Source of the DNA: Arthrobacter nitroguajacolicus_D
Lineage (GTDB): Bacteria; Actinomycetota; Actinomycetes; Actinomycetales; Micrococcaceae
Length of the DNA stretch: 64,000 bases
Assembly (NCBI RefSeq): GCF_031455195.1
Contig: NZ_JAVDSH010000006.1
Location: 1 to 64,000, forward strand
Reading direction: 5' to 3'
Shown: positions 25,281 to 36,200 of the stretch, piece by piece
Layout: each line of letters starts with the position of its first letter
Position numbering within the stretch: the stretch's first letter is position 1
Position numbers and translations under genes: made by a program
Notes under the pieces: generated by a model
Database searches by the model: none
Told to the model about the DNA's origin: nothing
The model's input: the letters and a program-made list of their open reading frames with translations, nothing else

Positions 25281-26596
25281 GCCTGGACACTCTCCTTGCC
25301 TTCTGCGGGAGCCTTCTCTTCTGACTTTCCGGTCATCGCCTCATGGAGCGGCTGGAAGCTGCCACCGTGGCCGTTGACGCCGAACTCGTAGGCAGTCTCA
25401 GCGTGCAGGCTGAGGTCCACGCCAACGTTTTCCTGTTCGGTGGAGACCCGGAAGCCCATGGTCTTGTGGATAGCCAAGGCGATGATGGCCGTCATGATGG
25501 CGGAGAAGGCAATTGCGATGCCGGCCGCTGCGAGCTGTGCCCACAGTTGGGTAAAGCCGCCGCCATAGAAGAGGCCGCCGCCAACACCGTCCACCGGAAG
25601 GGCGATGAAGCCCAGCGCCACGGTGCCGATGATGCCCGAAACGAGGTGGACACCCACAACGTCCAGGGAGTCGTCAAAGCCCCAACGGAACTTCAGGCCG
25701 ACCGCCAGGGCGGAGGCGACACCGGCAACTACGCCGAGTCCCAGTGCACCGACCGGGCTGACGTTGGCACAAGCGGGGGTGATAGCCACGAGGCCGGCAA
25801 CCACACCGGATGCTGCGCCGAGCGATGTCGGGTGTCCGTCGCGGATGCGTTCGGTGATGAGCCAGCCGATCATTGCCGCTGCGGGAGCTGCGAGGGTGTT
25901 GACCCAAATCAAGCCACCCTGCTCAGCAGTGGTTGCTGCGCCGCCGTTGAAGCCGAACCAGCCAAACCACAGGATGGCCGCGCCGAGCATGACGAACGGG
26001 ATGTTGTGGGGGCGGTGGTTCGGGTCTTTGCCGAAGCCGCGACGGTTACCAATGATCAGGACCAGGACCAGTGCTGCCACACCGGCGTTGATGTGCACCA
26101 CGGTGCCGCCGGCGAAGTCGATGGCCGGGCCGAGAGCCTTTCCGATTGCGCCCTCCGGACCGAACAGGCCGCCACCCCACACCATGTAGGCAAGGGGGCA
26201 GTAAACCAGCGTGACCCAGACCGGGACGAAAATGGTCCATGCGCCGAATTTGGCGCGGTCTGCGATTGCGCCACTGATGAGCGCAACAGTGATGATGGCG
26301 AAGGTGGCTGCGTAGCCGACCTTGATCAGGCCATCAGGGGTGGAAATGCCCTCGAGGCCGAAAGTGGCGAACGGGTTGCCCACGATTTCAAGGAAGCCTT
26401 CGCCTGAGCTCATCGATGCGCCCCACAGCACCCAGACAACTCCGACGATGCCGATGGAGATGAAGCTCATCATCATCATGTTCAAGGCAGCCTTGGCGCG
26501 TGTCATGCCGCCGTAGAAAAATGCCAGACCAGGTGTCATGAACAGCACGAGTGCCGCCGCCACCATGACCCATACGTGACCTGCGGTAAGTTCCAT
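25277..26596 (-). CDS. amtB: Ammonium transporter
   Basis: 439 residues with about 11 transmembrane segments. It conducts ammonia/ammonium and is gated by PII. Typical segments are FYGGMTRAKAALNMMMMS, DFAGGTVVHINAGVAAL (a pore histidine region) and LWFGWFGFNGG. It is the first gene of amtB-glnB. A TATAAA -10 candidate (26702-26707, minus strand) and a GlnR-like box farther upstream suggest nitrogen-dependent expression. Confidence 0.97.
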   Translation of the reverse strand: MELTAGHVWVMVAAALVLFMTPGLAFFYGGMTRAKAALNMMMMSFISIGIVGVVWVLWGASMSSGEGFLEIVGNPFATFGLEGISTPDGLIKVGYAATFAIITVALISGAIADRAKFGAWTIFVPVWVTLVYCPLAYMVWGGGLFGPEGAIGKALGPAIDFAGGTVVHINAGVAALVLVLIIGNRRGFGKDPNHRPHNIPFVMLGAAILWFGWFGFNGGAATTAEQGGLIWVNTLAAPAAAMIGWLITERIRDGHPTSLGAASGVVAGLVAITPACANVSPVGALGLGVVAGVASALAVGLKFRWGFDDSLDVVGVHLVSGIIGTVALGFIALPVDGVGGGLFYGGGFTQLWAQLAAAGIAIAFSAIMTAIIALAIHKTMGFRVSTEQENVGVDLSLHAETAYEFGVNGHGGSFQPLHEAMTGKSEEKAPAEGKESVQA

Positions 26597-26759
26597 GGTG
26601 CACGTTCCTCTCTTGCTTTGGTTCTGCGGTTCAACCGCTGTCCTGACGCCCTTTGCGTCCTGCTTAAGAGTTTTGTGCCACCGTGTTTCACCTGCGCGGG
26701 TTTTATATTGCGGGCTGGTTACAACAACCTCCCCAACGTAAATGGTGCATATCCCCGCT

Positions 26760-26775
26760 GTTACGGATATGTTTC
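26760..26775 (-). promoter_or_regulatory. GlnR-like nitrogen-control box upstream of amtB
   Basis: On the minus strand, GAAAC-ATATCC-GTAAC gives the AC-n9-AC core and fits the internal half of the tandem GTnAC-n6-GAAAC pattern known for actinobacterial GlnR; the outer half-sites (GTCTG, GATAT) are weak. It lies about 60-70 bp upstream of the TATAAA element of amtB, where an activator would be expected. Assignment to GlnR is inference. Confidence 0.45.
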
Positions 26776-26821
26776 AGGCGTCAGACTTCACCCGAAAACC
26801 AACCCGAAGGACCCCCGCCGC

Positions 26822-28042
26822 ATGACCCAGTCGCCCAGATCCGTCAAAGCTCCAAGGATCCGGCCTGAGAAGACTCCCCTGCCGCGCGACATCAAGGTGA
26901 TGCTGGCTGCAGCGTTCCTGATCGCGTTGGGATTCGGTTTGGTGGCCCCCGTGCTGCCCCAATTCGCCACCACTTTTGACGTTGGTGCTACTGCCGCCGC
27001 CGTGATCGTCAGTATTTTCGCTTTCATGCGCCTGGTCTTTGCTCCGGCCGGCGGTGCCTTGATCGGCCGGTTCGGCGAGCGGAACGTCTACGTTTCCGGC
27101 CTTTTGATAGTCGCCGTGTCCACAGCGGCATGCGCCTTCGCCCAAAACTATTGGCAACTGCTGGTCTTCCGCGGCCTGGGCGGGGCGGGCTCGGTGATGT
27201 TCACCGTCGCGGCCATGGGCCTGCTGATCCGGCTCGCTCCACCCGAGCGTCGTGGGCGTGTGTCGGGGGCATATGCCTCGGCATTCCTGATCGGCAGCGT
27301 GCTGGGTCCGGTGGTGGGCGGCCTGCTTGCGGGCTTCGGACTCCGCGTTCCGTTCCTTGCCTACGCGGCAGCCCTGCTTGTGGCCGCTGCGGTGGTCCGC
27401 ACCATGCTGAGCGGCGAGGGACATGCCGCGACGGACGCGAGCCCGGCTCCGGCAATGACACTCAAGGAAGCACTTGCAGACTCGGCCTACCGCGCCGCGG
27501 TGTTCTCCAGTTTCGGCAACGGCTGGGTGACGTTCGGCGTCCGCATGGCCACTATCCCACTGTTTGCCGTGGCGGTACTGCAGTCGAAGCCCGAGACGGC
27601 TGCATGGGCGTTGGCAATCTTCGCAGTGGGCAACGCCACGGCGCTGACATTTTCCGGAAGGTTGGCGGATGCATGGGGACGGAAACCCCTGGTCATTCCC
27701 GGACTCGTCATCACAGGACTCGCTACCGCCGTCATTGGCCTAACCACGGGACTGCCGGCATTTCTTGCCGCTTCCGCCGTGGCAGGCTTCGGCTCAGGTT
27801 TGCTGGGGCCAGCCCAACAGGCCGCCGTCGCCGACGTCATTGGCCGGGGACGTTCCGGCGGCAAGGTCCTCGCCGTTTTCCAGATGGCCGCGGACACCGG
27901 CGCCATTATCGGCCCCATCGTGGCGGGGCTTTTGGCCGATGTGCTCGGCTACGGCTGGGCATTCGGCATTACGGGTGCGGTTCTGCTTGTCACCGCAATC
28001 GCGTGGCTGCCGGCGCGCGAACCCCTTGGAAACAAAAACTGA
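26822..28042 (+). CDS. MFS transporter (drug-efflux type)
   Basis: 406 residues from ATG 26822 (AAGGAC upstream); upstream in-frame codons run back through the amtB promoter and are unlikely to be used. Twelve transmembrane segments are predicted. The loop motif GGALIGRFGERNVY (between helices 2 and 3) and LGPVVGGLLAGFG (motif C of proton antiporters, helix 5) suggest a 12-helix efflux pump of the DHA1 type. The substrate is unknown. It is divergent from amtB and shares the 225-bp regulatory region with it. Confidence 0.85.
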   Translation: MTQSPRSVKAPRIRPEKTPLPRDIKVMLAAAFLIALGFGLVAPVLPQFATTFDVGATAAAVIVSIFAFMRLVFAPAGGALIGRFGERNVYVSGLLIVAVSTAACAFAQNYWQLLVFRGLGGAGSVMFTVAAMGLLIRLAPPERRGRVSGAYASAFLIGSVLGPVVGGLLAGFGLRVPFLAYAAALLVAAAVVRTMLSGEGHAATDASPAPAMTLKEALADSAYRAAVFSSFGNGWVTFGVRMATIPLFAVAVLQSKPETAAWALAIFAVGNATALTFSGRLADAWGRKPLVIPGLVITGLATAVIGLTTGLPAFLAASAVAGFGSGLLGPAQQAAVADVIGRGRSGGKVLAVFQMAADTGAIIGPIVAGLLADVLGYGWAFGITGAVLLVTAIAWLPAREPLGNKN

Positions 28043-28108
28043 CCGACAGCAAGGGGTGCGGAACATCCCCTGCCGCCGGCCAGTTAGCCGTGTTGTGCTC
28101 TTGAGCTG

Positions 28109-29314
28109 CTAGTTGAGCAGCGCGTCCACGAAGCTTTCCGCATCGAACGGTGCGAGGTCATCCGGGCCTTCGCCCAAGCCAATCAGTTTCACTGGAACGC
28201 CCAGCGACTTCTGGATGGCCACCACGATCCCGCCCTTTGCCGTACCGTCCAGCTTGGTCAGCACGATGCCTGAGATGTTGACAACCTCAGCGAAGACACG
28301 AGCCTGGTTGAGGCCGTTCTGGCCGGTGGTGGCGTCCAGGACCAGCAGGACCTCGTCCACCTCGGCGAGCTTCTCGATGACCCTCTTGACCTTGCCCAGT
28401 TCGTCCATCAGGCCGGTCTTGTTCTGCAGGCGTCCCGCGGTGTCCACCATGACCACGTCGACTTCCTGGTCGATGCCCGCCTTAACGGCCTCGTAGGCAA
28501 CCGACGCCGGGTCCGCCCCTTCAATGTCCGACTTCACGGTGGGCACGCCCACGCGCTGCCCCCACGTAGCGAGCTGCTCGGCTGCGGCAGCACGGAATGT
28601 ATCAGCAGCGCCGAGCAAAACGTCCTTGTCTTCAGCCACGAGGACACGGGCCAGCTTTCCCACCGTGGTGGTCTTACCCACGCCGTTGACGCCGACGACA
28701 AGGACGACGGCGGGCCGGTCGCCCTTGCGTTCGACGTTCAGGGAACGGTCCATGCCCGGGTCCACCAGCTTGATGAGCTCTTCGCGCAGCATGGCCTTGA
28801 CGTCCTCCGGACTGCGGGTGCCCAAAACCTTGACCCGTTCACGAAGGGCATCGACCAATTGCATGGTGGGTTCGGTGCCGAGGTCTGCAAGCAGGAGGGT
28901 CTCTTCTACCTCGTCCCACACGTTTTCATCGATTTTGTCGCCTGAAAGAAGCGCCAGGAGGCCTTTGCCCAGGATGTTGTTGGATTTGACCAGGCGGGCA
29001 CGGAGCCGGTTCAGGCGGCCCTCGACGGGGTCCGGGGTATCAATGGCGATGGTTTCGAGCCCGGCGGCGTCGTCGGGAACATCGGTGTCGGCAACCGTTC
29101 CGTCAAAGGTGGGCGCCGGTGCATTTACGGCATCCGGGCGGTCCTCCACCAGGGTTCCGCCGCCTGCTGCCGAGGACTGGACGGGGTCGTTCGCGTCCCG
29201 TGGTCCAGGGTATTTGGCCCCGGATTTCCGGGCCTTAAGCAGTACCGGCACGAGTCCGCCGACCACCACGAGCGCAGCGACAATGGACAGAATTATGGGA
29301 AGGAAATCGTTCAC
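28109..29314 (-). CDS. ftsY: Signal recognition particle receptor FtsY
   Basis: 401 residues starting GTG. An N-terminal membrane helix (about 4-26) is typical of actinobacterial FtsY, followed by an acidic A region rich in Asp/Pro (30-95) and the NG domain. GTPase motifs are GVNGVGKTTTVGKLA, DTAGRLQNK and TKLDGTAKGG. With Ffh it docks ribosomes at the membrane. It lies 20 bp downstream of smc, so both are probably cotranscribed. Confidence 0.97.
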   Translation of the reverse strand: MNDFLPIILSIVAALVVVGGLVPVLLKARKSGAKYPGPRDANDPVQSSAAGGGTLVEDRPDAVNAPAPTFDGTVADTDVPDDAAGLETIAIDTPDPVEGRLNRLRARLVKSNNILGKGLLALLSGDKIDENVWDEVEETLLLADLGTEPTMQLVDALRERVKVLGTRSPEDVKAMLREELIKLVDPGMDRSLNVERKGDRPAVVLVVGVNGVGKTTTVGKLARVLVAEDKDVLLGAADTFRAAAAEQLATWGQRVGVPTVKSDIEGADPASVAYEAVKAGIDQEVDVVMVDTAGRLQNKTGLMDELGKVKRVIEKLAEVDEVLLVLDATTGQNGLNQARVFAEVVNISGIVLTKLDGTAKGGIVVAIQKSLGVPVKLIGLGEGPDDLAPFDAESFVDALLN

Positions 29315-29334
29315 TCCCCTACCTTCTCATAAAG

Positions 29335-32300
29335 CTAAGCCCCGGCACCGAGCCTCTGGCTGATGACCGTAGACACCCCGTCACCGCGCATGGTCACTCC
29401 ATAAAGGGCGTCCGCCACTTCCATGGTGCGCTTCTGGTGGGTGATCACGATCAGCTGGCTGGATTCGCGAAGTTCCTCGAAAATGGTGATGAGCCGGCCC
29501 AGGTTGGTGTCGTCCAACGCGGCTTCAACCTCGTCCATGACATAGAACGGCGATGGCCGGGCTTTGAAGATCGCCACCAGCAGGGCAACTGCCGTCAGGG
29601 AACGCTCGCCGCCAGAAAGAAGCGACAACCTTTTGATCTTCTTGCCGGCCGGCCGTGCTTCCACTTCGATTCCCGTGGTGAGCATGTCCTCAGGATCGGT
29701 AAGGACCAATTTGCCTTCGCCCCCGGGGAAAAGGCGTGCGAAGACGTGGTCGAACTGGGCGGACGTGTCGGCAAAAGCCTCTGTGAAGACCTGCTGGACG
29801 CGGTTGTCCACTTCCTTGATGATGTCCAGGAGATCCTTACGGCTGGATTTAAGGTCTTCCAACTGGGAGCTGAGGAACTGGTGGCGTTCTTCCAGCGCCG
29901 CAAATTCCTCAAGCGCCAGGGGGTTTACCTTTCCCAACGCTGCGAGATCGCGCTCAGCTTTCCTGAGCCGTTTCTCCTGCTCCGCGCGTACGAACGGGAC
30001 TCCTTCAACCACTGGTTCGCCGTTCTCATCCACCGGCGCCCGGAGCTCGGCCCACTTGTCGGTGGTGGTACCGGCGGGCAGGGGCACCGGCCGATCAGGA
30101 CCGTAGTCGGCAATCAACTGCTCGACAGATAGCCCCAGTTCTTCGATGGAGCGCGTTTCCAGGGCTTCGATGCGCAACCGCTGCTGGGTGCGCGCCATCT
30201 CGTCCCGGTGCACGGAGTCGGTCAGCTCAGCGAGTTCCCTTGCCAAGGCATCGTTTGCCGAGCGGACCTCGCCCAGTTCGCGCTCCAACTGCTCACGCGT
30301 TTGCTCCGCGAGATCGCGTTCGCGGCCGGCAAGGTCCACCGATATGTCCACGAAACGAAGGGTCTGCTCCACCGCCGACGCGACAGCGGCCGCTCGTTGA
30401 GCCTGGGCACGACGACGCTGGGCGCGACGTGCGGCCTCTTCGCGGGCACGGCGCTCGGTTGCGGCCGCCCGCTCAAGGGATGCCGCCCTGTTGCTGATGG
30501 CGCCGAGTTGTTCTTCCGCGGTCCGAAGAGCAAGCCGGGCTTCGGTTTCCAGTGAGCGGGCAGTCCTGGCCTGGGCTGCGAGCTCGTCACGCTGGTCCGT
30601 GGACGGCTCCTCGTCGGGAGCTTCCTGGGCCGCAGCGAGCCGTTCCGCGGCGACTTCAAGGTCCAGTTGCGCCTCGGCGATATTGGCCTCGGCCTTGGCC
30701 ATGGAGGCGGCAAGCCGATCGCTTTCGCCGACGGCGCTGCGAAGGATGGAGTTCAGGTGCCCCAGCCGCTCCGCGACGGCGGCAAGGCGGGCATCCGATT
30801 CGTGTAGCCGCTCCAGCGCCGCATCGGCGCGGTCCTGCGCTTCGGCGCGCCGGGCCTGGGCGCCGGCCAGGGCAAAGCGTCCACGCTCCAAACGGGCAGC
30901 GACCTCCTGGAGGCGGGCCCCGGCGTCGTCCACTGCGGCCTGGACTTCCAACAGTGACGGGGCATTGGCCGAGCCGCCGACCACTGTCAGTGCGGTCAGT
31001 ACATCCCCCTCAAGGGTGACGGCCGTGAGGTCCGGCCGTTCCGCAACCAGCGAGGCTGCTGCCCGGACGTCATCGACGACGACGACCCCGGCCAGGAGCG
31101 CCAAGGTACCTTGGGCAGCCGGATCACCGATTTTCACGACGTCGGCAACCCAGCGACTGCCGACTGGAAGCCCGCTGCTGTCCCGGTCGGCCTGATCGTC
31201 GGATCCACCGTCGGCCAAGAGCAGCGTCGCACGGCCGGCCTCGTCCTTTTTCAGCAACCCGATTGCGGCAACAGCGCCTGCGGCATCGCCAACCACCACC
31301 GCATCGGAGGCACTTCCCAAGGCGGCGGCGACGGCTGTCTCGTATCCTGGTTCGACGCTGATCATGGCCGGGAGCGGGCCAAGAATCCCGTCCGCGGTGA
31401 GGAGCCGGCCGGAGCCGTCCTTTCGGTTGAGGCCCAGTTGCAGCGCGTCCCGACGCGCCGTCAACGAGTCCCGCTCACGAACAGCCTCCCGCTCGGCTGC
31501 TTTCAGCTCTTCGATTTCCGCGAGGACTCCATCGAGCACCTCGTTAGCTTCCTCATACTCGGCGTCGAGGCTCTCTTCGCCGTCCTCGACACCCGCCACT
31601 TGAGTCTCCAGTGCCGTGAACTCGCTTTGGGCCGTCCGGCGCCTTTCGTCGCCCGAAGCAAGCGACTCCCGGAGCCGGCCGCGCTCAGCTTCAGCGGCTT
31701 CTGCGCGGGAACGCGCTGCGGCAACCTGGCCAGCCAACCGGGCAAGCCCCTCCCTGCGGTCCGCTGCGGCCCGCAGCATTGCCGTGAGCCGCTTGTCCTC
31801 TGCGGCCGCGAGCGCCTCCGCCCCGTCCTTGGCCACGGTGGCTTCGAGCAGTGCAGCTTGCTTGGCCAGGATGTCGTGTTCCAGGACCGCTTGTTCTTCA
31901 CGAACGCGCGCCGCTTGCCGTTCAAGCTGCTCGGGGTCACGCCCCGAGTCCACGGCAGCCTCGGAGGAACCGAGGAGCCGCCGTCGTTCGGTGGCGAGGG
32001 AACCGAGGGAGCGCAGGCGCTCCCTGCCGGCGGAGAGCTGATACCAATGGTCGCGGGCCGCGTTAAGCCGCGGAGTCGCCTCGGCGGCCTGCTGTTCCAA
32101 CGCAGCCTGACGTCGGCGGCCCACCACCAGGCCGGCCTCGACAACCTGGCGCCGTTCTTTCAGTGCCGCTTCGTCCGCGACGTCCTGTTCAAGGGAGGTT
32201 GTCAGTTGCACGAGGTCGTCGGCGAGGAGCCGGGCGCGGGCGTCCCGGACATCGAACTGGACTGTCTGTGCCCGTCGCGCGATCTCCGCCTGTTTGCCCA

Positions 32301-32913
32301 ACGGCGTGAGCTGCCTTCGGATCTCCGCCGTCAGGTCGCCGAGCCGGGCCAAATTGGCCTGCATCGCTTCAAGCTTGCGGACCGTCTTTTCCTTCCGACG
32401 GCGGTGCTTGAGGATCCCGGCTGCCTCCTCGATGAAGCCGCGGCGGTCTTCAGGGGTGGCATGCAGGACACGGTCCAACTGCCCTTGCCCGACAATCACG
32501 TGCATTTCACGGCCGAGGCCAGAGTCGGACAGGAGTTCCTGGATGTCCAGGAGCCGGCATGGCGCACCATTGATGGCGTATTCGGAACCGCCCGTCCGGA
32601 AGAGCGTGCGCGAGATGGTGACCTCGCTGTACTCGATGGGCAGGGCGTTGTCCGCGTTGTCGATGGTGAGGGACACATGGGCCCGTCCCAGGGGAGGGCG
32701 ACCTGACGTGCCGGCGAAAATGACGTCTTCCATCTTGCCGCCACGCAGTGTTTTTGCGCCCTGCTCGCCCATGACCCAGGCCAGCGCATCCACCACATTG
32801 GACTTGCCAGAGCCGTTGGGACCGACGACGGCGGTGACGCCGGGTTCGAAGTCGAACGTCGTGGCCGACGCAAACGACTTGAATCCGCGGACAGTCAAAC
32901 TTTTCAAATGCAA
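29335..32913 (-). CDS. smc: Chromosome segregation protein SMC
   Basis: 1192 residues, full length. It is the condensin ATPase that loops and segregates DNA with ScpAB. The start is TTG at 32913 (MHLKSLTVRGFKSFA), with AGGAG 12 nt upstream. The N-terminal Walker A is GPNGSGKSNVVDA (32-44). Long coiled coils flank a hinge around 510-680, and the C-terminal head has LSGGERSLTAVALL (signature) and DEVEAALDD (Walker B). The arms are unusually Ala/Arg/Glu-rich, which creates long spurious antisense reading frames. Confidence 0.97.
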   Translation of the reverse strand: MHLKSLTVRGFKSFASATTFDFEPGVTAVVGPNGSGKSNVVDALAWVMGEQGAKTLRGGKMEDVIFAGTSGRPPLGRAHVSLTIDNADNALPIEYSEVTISRTLFRTGGSEYAINGAPCRLLDIQELLSDSGLGREMHVIVGQGQLDRVLHATPEDRRGFIEEAAGILKHRRRKEKTVRKLEAMQANLARLGDLTAEIRRQLTPLGKQAEIARRAQTVQFDVRDARARLLADDLVQLTTSLEQDVADEAALKERRQVVEAGLVVGRRRQAALEQQAAEATPRLNAARDHWYQLSAGRERLRSLGSLATERRRLLGSSEAAVDSGRDPEQLERQAARVREEQAVLEHDILAKQAALLEATVAKDGAEALAAAEDKRLTAMLRAAADRREGLARLAGQVAAARSRAEAAEAERGRLRESLASGDERRRTAQSEFTALETQVAGVEDGEESLDAEYEEANEVLDGVLAEIEELKAAEREAVRERDSLTARRDALQLGLNRKDGSGRLLTADGILGPLPAMISVEPGYETAVAAALGSASDAVVVGDAAGAVAAIGLLKKDEAGRATLLLADGGSDDQADRDSSGLPVGSRWVADVVKIGDPAAQGTLALLAGVVVVDDVRAAASLVAERPDLTAVTLEGDVLTALTVVGGSANAPSLLEVQAAVDDAGARLQEVAARLERGRFALAGAQARRAEAQDRADAALERLHESDARLAAVAERLGHLNSILRSAVGESDRLAASMAKAEANIAEAQLDLEVAAERLAAAQEAPDEEPSTDQRDELAAQARTARSLETEARLALRTAEEQLGAISNRAASLERAAATERRAREEAARRAQRRRAQAQRAAAVASAVEQTLRFVDISVDLAGRERDLAEQTREQLERELGEVRSANDALARELAELTDSVHRDEMARTQQRLRIEALETRSIEELGLSVEQLIADYGPDRPVPLPAGTTTDKWAELRAPVDENGEPVVEGVPFVRAEQEKRLRKAERDLAALGKVNPLALEEFAALEERHQFLSSQLEDLKSSRKDLLDIIKEVDNRVQQVFTEAFADTSAQFDHVFARLFPGGEGKLVLTDPEDMLTTGIEVEARPAGKKIKRLSLLSGGERSLTAVALLVAIFKARPSPFYVMDEVEAALDDTNLGRLITIFEELRESSQLIVITHQKRTMEVADALYGVTMRGDGVSTVISQRLGAGA

Positions 32914-33264
32914 GGCGCTTCGGTTCTCCTGGATGGACCGGTGTTTGTATCCCCAAATCTACTGCCGTTGGTGCGAAATCCGCGGATCTGTTGCCGGAAT
33001 GCCTTGCGGGCGGCCAGCCGCACCCCTACACTCCTGCCAAGGGTTACATGGACTTTTCGTTCCGGTGATCCGGCCCGGGCTTCGAACTTTTGTGGGCCCG
33101 CGCCGGATCCGGTCCCGTTTTCGGAACGATCCGTCCATGTGGCGAACCCGTGTTCCACAACTGAAGATCTAGGTTTGACCCTGGCTGGGGAGCGACAAGC
33201 CGGGACCTGCGCATAAAACCCGTGGGCCCGTCTTAGCTATCGGCGTACCACTCCAGGAGTTCTG
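32914..33264. other. Intergenic region between smc and the giant secreted protein
   Basis: 351 bp between divergent genes and no credible coding frame. The only structure I find is a hairpin: GATCCGGCCCGGGC (33067-33080) against 33096-33109 with one mismatch and a 15-nt loop, followed rightwards by CCCGTTTT. Both flanking promoters should be here, but no consensus -35/-10 pair stands out. AGGAG at 33253-33257 is the ribosome binding site of the next gene. Confidence 0.5.
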
Positions 33265-36200
33265 ATGCCCGGTCCTTCAGCTTCCCGACCACAGCGGGTC
33301 TTCAAGGGTTTTCTCGTACCCTTGGTGATCGCCATGGTGGGGGCCCTTCTGCCCCTCAGCGCTACGACGGCTATGGCTGCGGGACCTTGCGACCCCGTGG
33401 TGAATCCGGTGGTCTGCGAGAATTCGAAGCCCGGCAGTCCGCCGTCGGAGTGGGATATTGACGGCGCGGGTGACGACACCATCCAGGGCTTCGCCACGGA
33501 AATCAGCGTGAATGCAGGCCAGCCCATCCGGTTCAAAGTCGACACCAAGGCGTCCACCTACACCATCGCGATTTACCGGACCGGCTGGTACGGGGGCAAC
33601 GGGGCCCGCAAGATCGCCGATGTCACGCCGTCGGTGCTGCGCCAGACACAACCTGCCTGCCGCAGCGACCTTACGACGGAGCTCTACGATTGCGGTACCT
33701 GGGCCGTGTCGGCAACCTGGCAGGTCCCGGCAACCGCTGTGTCCGGCGTCTACATCGCACTGCTCACCCGGCCTGATACGGGCGGGCAGAGCCACATCAC
33801 TTTCATCGTCCGTAACGATGGTAATCATTCCCCTGTGGTCTTCCAGACAGCGGACCAGACATGGCAGGCCTACAACTCTTACGGCGGTTCGGACTTCTAT
33901 GAGGGTTCAGTCAATGGCCGGGCCTACAAAATCAGCTACAACCGACCTGTTGCTACCCGCGGCGGGATTGGTGGCCGCGACTTCTACTTCGCCAACGAAT
34001 ACCCCATGGTGCGGTTCCTGGAGCAGAATGGCTTCGATGTCAGTTACATCAGCGGCCTCGACGCCGACCGTAGCGGTGGGGAGTTGCTGAACCACAAAGT
34101 GTTCCTCTCGGTAGGGCATGACGAGTACTGGTCCGGGCCACAGCGGGCAAATGTAACGGCCGCCCGGGACGCCGGAGTGAACCTGCAGTTCCTCTCGGGC
34201 AACGAGATGTACTGGCGCACCAGATTCGAACCGTCGTCGGTGGACGGAGCAGCGGGCAGGACACTGACGTGCTACAAGGAAACCTGGTCCAACAACAAGA
34301 TCGATCCCACCACCCAGTGGACGGGCACGTGGCGCGACCCACGGTTCGCCTCGCAAGCCAATGGCGGCGGCCTGCCTGAGAACGGGCTGACCGGCACGTT
34401 GTATATGTCCAACTTCACCGACCTTCCAGTGACAGTGTCGGCGGCGGAAGGAAAATCCCGGCTGTGGCGCAACACGTCATTGGCTTCGCTGCCAGCGGGC
34501 GGTTCCGCAGCGCTGGCACCGCACACCGTAGGGTACGAGTCAGACGAAGACCTGGACAACGGGTTCAGGCCAGCTGGCCTTGTTCAGCTGTCCACAACGA
34601 CGGGCAACGTCAGCGAATATCTCCAGGACTTCGGCAACACTGTCAAGCCGGGGACCACCACTCATCACATCACCCTCTACCGGGCGGCGAGTGGGGCGTT
34701 GGTGTTCTCCGCCGGCAGCGTCCAGTGGACGTGGGGGCTGGACCAGACGCACGACGGCGGCGGCGCGGCTGCCGATGTCCGCATGCGTCAGGCGCAGCTG
34801 AACTTGCTGGCGGATATGGGTGCGCAGCCAGCCACCAGGGCATCTGATCTCGTGGCTGCCGTGGCGAGCACCGACACCACCAAACCCACCGTGACCATCT
34901 CCGCTCCTGCCGACGCCGCAACGGTGGCGCATGGCAGCAGTGTCACTGTCTCAGGTACGGCCGCTGACGTCGGCGGCATAGTGGCCGGCGTCGAAGTGTC
35001 AACGGATGGCGGTGCCACGTGGCATCCCGCACAAGGTAAGCAGAACTGGACATACACCTATATCCAGAAGGGCCTTGATACCGCGACCATCCAAGTGAGG
35101 GCTATCGATGACAGCGCGAACATTGGGGTCCCAGCCACCCGAAACCTCGCATTGAAGGGCCCGTACAGCGTCTTTGGCCAGACGGTTCCAGCAGTAGCCG
35201 ATTCCGGAGACGGCGGCGCGTACGAGATGGGGCTTCGCTTTACTCCCTCCGCCGACGGATTCATTACAGGCGCGCGGTTCTACAAGAGCACTGCCAACAG
35301 CGGAACCCACACTGGATCTCTTTGGAACTCCGCCGGCACACGCTTGGCTACGGCCACGTTCACCAACGAAACGGCATCCGGCTGGCAGACCGTCCTGTTC
35401 AGTCAGCCGGTACCCGTGACCGCGGGCCAGAAATACACGGTCTCCTACTGGGCGCCCAAGGGGCACTATGCCACGAAGGACTTCCAGTGGGCCTACACCG
35501 GATCCAACGATGCGCCCCTGAAAGTGGCTGGCGGATTCGGCGCTGAACCGGCTGGCGTTTACAGCGGCTCCCAAGGGTTCCCGACCTCCAGCTTTAACGG
35601 TGGAAACTACTTTGTGGACGCGGTGTTCAGCACCACCGATACCTCCCCGCTGACGGTATCCGGCCAGACACCCATCCCGTCCTCCTCGAGCGTCTCGGTG
35701 TCGACCACAGTGAGCGGTGTGTTCTCCAAGCCTGTCACCGCTGCCAGCGTTAAGCTGACCGTGCAGTCCTCCGCAGGCCCGGTAGCGGGCACCACCACGT
35801 ACGACGCAGTGGCCAGGAAAGCAACGTTTACCCCCAGCTCGCAACTGGCCTTCAGCACGCAATACACCGTAACGCTCGCTGCCACTGACACCGTCGGAGG
35901 CCCGGTGACGTCCGGCGGTACATGGTCCTTCACCACAGCGGCCACGATTCCGCCACCGGGATCGTGCCCCTGTAGCCTCTACAACGACAGCGTCACCCCG
36001 GGAATCGCAGAGATCCAGGACGGAGTGCCCCTGACCCTGGGGGTCCGATTCTCCAGCGTCTCCGCCGGCCAGGTGACAGGGATCCGCTTCTATAAGTCGG
36101 CGGGTAACACGGGCACGCATACCGGAGCCCTGTACTCGGCCAGCGGGCAGCAGTTGGCGACCGTGACGTTCGCCAACGAAAGCAGCGCGGGCTGGCAGAC

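Noticed and set aside
31111..32706. A 531-codon frame opposite smc
   Set aside because: Explained by the Ala/Arg/Glu-rich coiled coils of SMC on the other strand; no recognisable domain.
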